Shown: piece after piece, positions 6,843 through 6,953 of the stretch | How the letters are laid out: every line of letters starts with the position of its first letter | Position numbering within the stretch: the first letter of the stretch is position 1 | NCBI GenBank assembly: GCA_031260845.1 | Contig: JAISKR010000163.1 | Coordinates: 1 to 6,953, forward strand | DNA: 6,953 bases | DNA from: Bacteroidales bacterium | GTDB lineage: Bacteria; Bacteroidota; Bacteroidia; Bacteroidales; UBA4181 | Direction: 5' to 3' | Program-made: the position numbers and the translations under genes | Notes under the pieces: generated by a model | What the model saw: only the letters and a program-made list of their open reading frames with translations | The model's database searches: none | Told to the model about the DNA's origin: nothing

Positions 6843-6953
6843 GTGAATAAGCAGGTTTATATTACGCGAATTTCAAAGTTTTTGCCCAATACTCCCGTGT
6901 CGAATGACGAGATGGAGGCTTATTTGGGATTGATTAACGGGCAACCGTCCCGT
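6843..6953 (+). CDS. 5' end of a ketoacyl-ACP synthase III-like gene, partial
   Basis: The frame is open from GTG at 6843 to the window edge (37 codons). It reads VNKQVYITRISKFLPN, then TPVSNDEMEAYLGLINGQPS. This matches my memory of the N-terminus of a Bacteroidetes branch of 3-oxoacyl-ACP synthase III (FabH-like thiolase-fold condensing enzymes), where a short 'VYIT...KFLPN.PVSNDEME.YLG.I.GKPS' start is typical. Such enzymes join an acyl-CoA to malonyl-ACP in fatty acid or polyketide-like synthesis. The catalytic Cys-His-Asn region lies beyond the edge, so neither activity nor FabH identity can be confirmed. GTG is the only sensible start: the frame upstream meets a TGA at 6810-6812 with no ATG between. 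There is no Shine-Dalgarno. Confidence 0.6.
   Translation, partial: MNKQVYITRISKFLPNTPVSNDEMEAYLGLINGQPSR

Overview
The window looks like ordinary chromosomal core sequence from a Bacteroidetes, most likely Bacteroidales, bacterium. This rests on three things. The proteins have a Bacteroidetes flavour. Two intergenic regions carry a match to the Bacteroidetes -7 promoter element TAnnTTTG. Most start codons lack a Shine-Dalgarno sequence and follow A-rich leaders instead. No tRNA, rRNA, CRISPR array, insertion sequence, integrase or phage gene is visible, and all complete genes read on the plus strand.

Layout. Bases 1-237 are the 3' end of a gene cut by the window edge, probably a glycoside hydrolase of the GH127/DUF1680 type. 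A 130-base AT-rich gap follows, holding a perfect 8-bp inverted repeat directly upstream of a TACTTTTG promoter element. Four tightly packed genes come next: asnS (asparaginyl-tRNA synthetase), rpoN (sigma-54), an rlmD-type rRNA uracil-5-methyltransferase, and comEC (DNA-uptake channel protein). The gaps between them are 21, 15 and 1 bases, so they are probably one operon read from the promoter before asnS. A second AT-rich gap (6746-6842) holds an AT-only inverted repeat and a TATCTTTG promoter element. It leads into the first 37 codons of a gene resembling ketoacyl-ACP synthase III, cut by the right edge.

How the genes relate. Three of the four operon genes serve gene expression: tRNA charging, transcription initiation and rRNA modification. 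ComEC belongs to DNA uptake. There is no obvious shared pathway. The grouping reads as a housekeeping operon whose main interest is that sigma-54 and ComEC levels may be tied to asnS transcription.

I did not find a convincing undescribed system. The points most worth a second look are the palindrome at the asnS promoter, the Shine-Dalgarno sequence for comEC written inside the last codons of the methyltransferase gene, the split between leader and internal genes in ribosome-binding style, and the short C-terminal domain of ComEC that lacks metallo-beta-lactamase motifs.
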